Shown piece after piece: positions 4,718-7,676 of a DNA stretch of 7,676 bases. The notes beneath the pieces are model-generated. The model had not been told where the DNA came from. It saw nothing but the letters and a program-made list of their open reading frames with translations, and did not search any database. Both the position numbers and the translations under genes were made by a program. The number at the start of each line of letters is the position of its first letter. Positions within the stretch are counted from its first letter, which is position 1. The stretch comes from JADHUC01 sp964617665 (GTDB lineage: Bacteria; Planctomycetota; Planctomycetia; Pirellulales; Pirellulaceae): assembly GCA_964617665.1 (NCBI GenBank), contig CAZUAH010000633.1:1-7676 (forward strand). The letters are read 5' to 3'.

Positions 4718-7582
4718 TCACTTCCGTATCAATTGTATTGCGTCTACGACGACATAACCGTCGGTGTCTTTGTTCTCAATGATGATGTTCGTCTTGCGGC
4801 CTGCCGGCAACTGAAATTCGCCCAACTTGTGAAACAGGTTGTCGATTTCCGGCGTCAATCGTTGATTGACAAGGATCACCTTCGAGCCTTGTGGCGTCGT
4901 GATGGTGACGGGCGTATTGGTGGCTCGGTTGGTGAAGGGGACATAAGCGATGCGCACTTCGTATGTGCCAGCTTCGGCGACGGCGGGAGTGAAGACGACC
5001 GACTTCTGTCTTTTGCCGTCGTTGCCATCGTGGATGTAGCCGTCCAAAACGTACGGCCGTGCGTAGGTGGAAGTCACCCAACGGCCGACCTGTTTGACGG
5101 CGCCGGCATCAATCACGATGCCAGGTAACTTTCTGGGGTCGACGTCGATCATCCACGCTAGAGCCGGAGCGTCATCGCGATTGGCCATGGTTGCCTCGGC
5201 CCGGCGCGCGATTTCGACCAGCCGTTGCGGTTCGTCGTAAACGCGGATCTCGGACACTGTGCACGGATCGGCGAACACCACTCGGAGCGCAGATGTCGTG
5301 ATTCGTTCGAGACCCAGGACATGTCGGCGATAGCGGACCTCCGTCCGGTTGGCGATCGTCTTCCATTCCTCGCCCTGTCGCGCATCCACGTGAAATATTT
5401 CCGGTGCGTGTGCCTTGGTCGCGAACGTCACGTGAACCATGTTGAAGGATTGTGGCTGGTCCCACTGCAACTCCAGCCAATGAGATGTGGGGCCCTCGGA
5501 AGCCGGGCTCCACGCGTTCGTTTTGCCGTCGGCAGCCCGCGCGTAGCCATTGACTACGTTAAATGCTGCCATGACCTGGCCGTCTTCGCGCGTCAGTTCG
5601 CTGGACGCAGTGACCGTTGCCAGCTTGGCCAGATCGTGCTGGTCGCGGTTCGCGAGATCAATGATGTAAGCGCCGTCTTTCAATAACTGCTGCTGAAGTT
5701 GTTCGAGGTGGTCGTTGTACGCGCCACGCGGACTCGTGTCGTGATCAACGCATAGGGCAGCGGCCGCTCCTGCCGCTTGGCCGATCACTGCGCAGGTAAG
5801 CATGACCCGCGTGTTCGACAATGCCATGTGGCTGGCCGAAATATTGCGCCCGGCCATCAGCAGGTTATTGACGTTCTTTGAGTACAGGCTTCGATAGGGA
5901 ACCGAATACAGCCAGGCTTGGCACGCGTCGAGGCCGCCCGGCCGATCCATGTGGATGCCGAATGTGCCGCGGTGGAAGAACCCTTCTGAATAATGATCGT
6001 CCAGGCACCAGCCACCATAGGCTACGCGATCCGGGAACGACGTTTGATCGCGGATGTCGTTTTCGGTCAGCACATAGTCGCCGATGAGCCGCCGGTTCTC
6101 GCGTTTGCCAGCCACATGGCCGACCCACGCCAGGCGGTGGTACGCCGCAGCTTCGCTCTGCCGCGGGCAGTGATTCTTGACGTGGTCCCACAGGCCGTAG
6201 ATCAGGCGCAAGAGATCGTCGCGGATCCCCTCGGCGTCGGCGTAGGTATCGCGGGTTCCGCCCAGTTCCAGCTTCCACTGCCAACCGATGTCGCCGCCGA
6301 GAATGGGATGTCTGCCCGTTCCGAATTCTTCGCAAGTGGGGAACTTCATAGCCCACGGCAACGCGGTGAACGGGTACAGCGAGTCCGTCTTTTCGCTGAC
6401 GTATTTCAGCGAGTTACCCATGGTGTGACGGCTCGCTTCCTTCGGCGCCCACGGCTCGTTGTACATCGAACGAGGTTCTTTGCCATGCCGAAATTCAGCC
6501 CCTGCCGCCACGCCGATCACTGCGTCGCCAGTGCAATCGATGAACACTTGTCCGCCGAAACGCAATCGCTCGCCCGAGACAACATTGACGGCCTGTACCG
6601 CCTCGATCATCGAAGGCGTCTTGCGGTTCATTTGGACGCCCGTGGCGTGCGTGTTCAAGTGCAACGCCAGGTTCGGTTCTCCGCGGACGAATCTCATCAA
6701 ACGGTCGGAATACAACACGCCCTCAGAAACACGTTGGTTACCCGCAGTCCGATACTCCTCGATCAAGCCCGTTTCGCGAGGATCAAGCGGCCCCTGTTTC
6801 CTGTGAGGCCAGATGCCGACCGGCGGCACGAGGATCTCTGTGCTCGCGTTGCCGCCCAAGACGGGGCGGTTCTGAATGAGGACCGTGTCGGCTCCCATGC
6901 GAGCCGCTGCCACGGCAGCCGTGCAACCCGCCAGTCCACCGCCGACAACGACAACGTCGAAATGGCCCACATCCTTGACTTCACGGCTCACGCCACCGTG
7001 CAACTCGCGCAACTTGGTGATCGCTTCCACGTCGATGGGTGGAGTCCACTTGATATCGTCGGTCAAGACAATGGCGTCACAACGACCGTAGTACCCCGTC
7101 AAATCACGCAGACGCAGTTCAACACCGCCTGACAGCTCGTGCACACCGCCGTCTTCCCACACCCAGCCCTTCTGACCACTCGCCCCAAAACCCTCGCCAG
7201 ATGTTTGGCCGTCCACAAGAATCTGAAAACGGCCAGGGTGATGTTCGGGGACCCAGTCGTTTGTGCGCGCCCACAGTCGGTATCGGCCCGGTCGCGGCAC
7301 GACAACGGTCGTAACCGCATCATCAACGGGCGTGCCTAGACCAATTGCCATCAGATATGGCGATCCCATCTGGTCGATGAACTGAGCGTCGTTGGTCCAG
7401 CCGCCACAGCTCTCGAACTGCTCTGCTTCGATCCAGACGAATTCACCGGCCCTGGCGAGATTCACGAAGAGTGCGACGCCGAATAGAAGACATGAGCCTG
7501 CAGCCCGTATCCAGTCTCGGCCAAGCCGTCGAGATCTGTCGATCCGCTGGCCAGGTCGGGCCACGATGTGCAGTGTCCGCAT
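4718..7582 (-). CDS. Exported FAD-dependent oxidoreductase with carbohydrate-binding-type domains
   Basis: This 954-aa protein is a modular flavoprotein of the FAD_oxidored family (PF12831 type). A leader with twin Arg at 18-19 and a hydrophobic core at about 27-42 ends in ARA|GE (45/46). Residues 47-175 form a beta-rich module starting WIEAEQFE, like carbohydrate-binding modules. FAD domain: VVVGGGLAGC (211-220, dinucleotide GxGxxG), VLGGNASTEI (241-250), FIDCTGDAVIG (347-357), RRLIGDYVLTENDI (497-510) and NLLMAGRNISASHMALSNTR (573-592), all typical family blocks. Residues ~653-785 look like an F5/8 type C (discoidin-like) domain. Residues ~820-953 match the golvesin/xanthan-lyase C-terminal type (WVTSTY, FTPAVAEAGTYEVRIAY, NRATNTPVTI, VVVDAIQL). 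The start at 7582 has AAAGGTGAT just upstream. It probably oxidises a sugar-like substrate held by the accessory domains in the periplasm or at the cell surface; the substrate is not readable. It is the first gene of the operon with the two TIM-barrel proteins. Confidence 0.9.
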   Translation of the reverse strand: MRTLHIVARPGQRIDRSRRLGRDWIRAAGSCLLFGVALFVNLARAGEFVWIEAEQFESCGGWTNDAQFIDQMGSPYLMAIGLGTPVDDAVTTVVVPRPGRYRLWARTNDWVPEHHPGRFQILVDGQTSGEGFGASGQKGWVWEDGGVHELSGGVELRLRDLTGYYGRCDAIVLTDDIKWTPPIDVEAITKLRELHGGVSREVKDVGHFDVVVVGGGLAGCTAAVAAARMGADTVLIQNRPVLGGNASTEILVPPVGIWPHRKQGPLDPRETGLIEEYRTAGNQRVSEGVLYSDRLMRFVRGEPNLALHLNTHATGVQMNRKTPSMIEAVQAVNVVSGERLRFGGQVFIDCTGDAVIGVAAGAEFRHGKEPRSMYNEPWAPKEASRHTMGNSLKYVSEKTDSLYPFTALPWAMKFPTCEEFGTGRHPILGGDIGWQWKLELGGTRDTYADAEGIRDDLLRLIYGLWDHVKNHCPRQSEAAAYHRLAWVGHVAGKRENRRLIGDYVLTENDIRDQTSFPDRVAYGGWCLDDHYSEGFFHRGTFGIHMDRPGGLDACQAWLYSVPYRSLYSKNVNNLLMAGRNISASHMALSNTRVMLTCAVIGQAAGAAAALCVDHDTSPRGAYNDHLEQLQQQLLKDGAYIIDLANRDQHDLAKLATVTASSELTREDGQVMAAFNVVNGYARAADGKTNAWSPASEGPTSHWLELQWDQPQSFNMVHVTFATKAHAPEIFHVDARQGEEWKTIANRTEVRYRRHVLGLERITTSALRVVFADPCTVSEIRVYDEPQRLVEIARRAEATMANRDDAPALAWMIDVDPRKLPGIVIDAGAVKQVGRWVTSTYARPYVLDGYIHDGNDGKRQKSVVFTPAVAEAGTYEVRIAYVPFTNRATNTPVTITTPQGSKVILVNQRLTPEIDNLFHKLGEFQLPAGRKTNIIIENKDTDGYVVVDAIQLIRK

Positions 7583-7585
7583 TGC

Positions 7586-7594
7586 ATCACCTTT
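7586..7594 (-). promoter_or_regulatory. Ribosome binding site of the FAD oxidoreductase
   Basis: The minus strand reads AAAGGTGAT ending three bases before the ATG at 7582, with the AAGG core 7 bases upstream. It closely matches the 16S anti-Shine-Dalgarno complement and supports this start, including the long positively charged leader. Confidence 0.6.
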
Positions 7595-7621
7595 CCAAGC
7601 GATTTGTCCGTGCCAGTGTAG

Positions 7622-7643
7622 GTCGCTTCCCTGTGGAAGCGAC
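7622..7643. repeat. 9-bp perfect inverted repeat upstream of the operon
   Basis: GTCGCTTCC and GGAAGCGAC are exact inverse complements separated by 4 bases (CTGT). They lie about 40 bases before the FAD gene start. The repeat could be an operator for the operon or a hairpin ending a gene beyond the right edge. No T-run follows on either strand, so a simple intrinsic terminator is not favoured. A smaller stem (GAGGA/TCCTC, 7647-7659) lies next to it. Confidence 0.45.
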
Positions 7644-7676
7644 TCCGAGGACGATCCTCCGGTTGAGGCCCGTTCC

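Noticed and set aside
4677..4721. Alternative GTG start at 4721 for TIM-barrel B, overlapping the FAD gene stop
   Set aside because: The perfect AGGAGG lies downstream of it, and the Tat motif needs only the start at 4676.
5993..7132. 379-codon plus-strand open frame antisense to the FAD oxidoreductase
   Set aside because: It lies wholly inside a gene with clear family motifs, has Arg/Ala/Val-rich composition typical of a shadow frame in GC-rich DNA, and shows no motif of its own.
1..7676. CRISPR arrays, insertion sequences with terminal repeats, rRNA
   Set aside because: None seen. There are no regularly spaced direct repeats and no transposase; the only mobile-element trace is the recombinase tail.

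Overview
The window looks like chromosome of a member of the Planctomycetota, most likely Pirellulales-like. This is inferred from gene content, not from a marker gene. It carries a long exported FAD-dependent oxidoreductase fused to carbohydrate-binding-type domains. It also has two xylose-isomerase-like TIM-barrel proteins with twin-arginine-type leaders, and the worn tail of an arylsulfatase. That combination is typical of planctomycete catabolic loci. No housekeeping locus with a fixed taxonomic signal is present.

Left part (1-2274). A phosphoglycerate kinase gene on the plus strand enters from the left edge without its N-terminal part and ends at 1075. The first 60 bases look as if they contain a frame change. 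It converges on a minus-strand Nudix hydrolase with an N-terminal zinc ribbon (1253-1786). Divergent from the Nudix gene lies only the last ~115 codons of a large serine recombinase (about 1861-2208). Its reading frame runs into the 3' end of a minus-strand tRNA-His(GTG) gene (2200-2274). This is probably the scar of a lost mobile element.

Middle (2275-2708). There is no intact gene here. The stretch holds a good sigma70-type promoter for tRNA-His, a 38-codon relic of an arylsulfatase C-terminus on the minus strand, a short block of unknown origin, and a set of GC-rich inverted repeats. The strongest repeat is a terminator-like hairpin just downstream of the minus-strand operon.

Right part (2709-7582, minus strand). 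Three genes lie in the same direction with gaps of 41 and 45 bases: the FAD-dependent oxidoreductase (954 aa), then TIM-barrel protein B (324 aa), then TIM-barrel protein A (315 aa). All three have export leaders. The likely reading is one transcript encoding an extracytoplasmic redox/isomerase set acting on a sugar or sugar-like substrate. The substrate cannot be read from the sequence. A 9-bp perfect inverted repeat lies upstream of the first gene, near the right edge.
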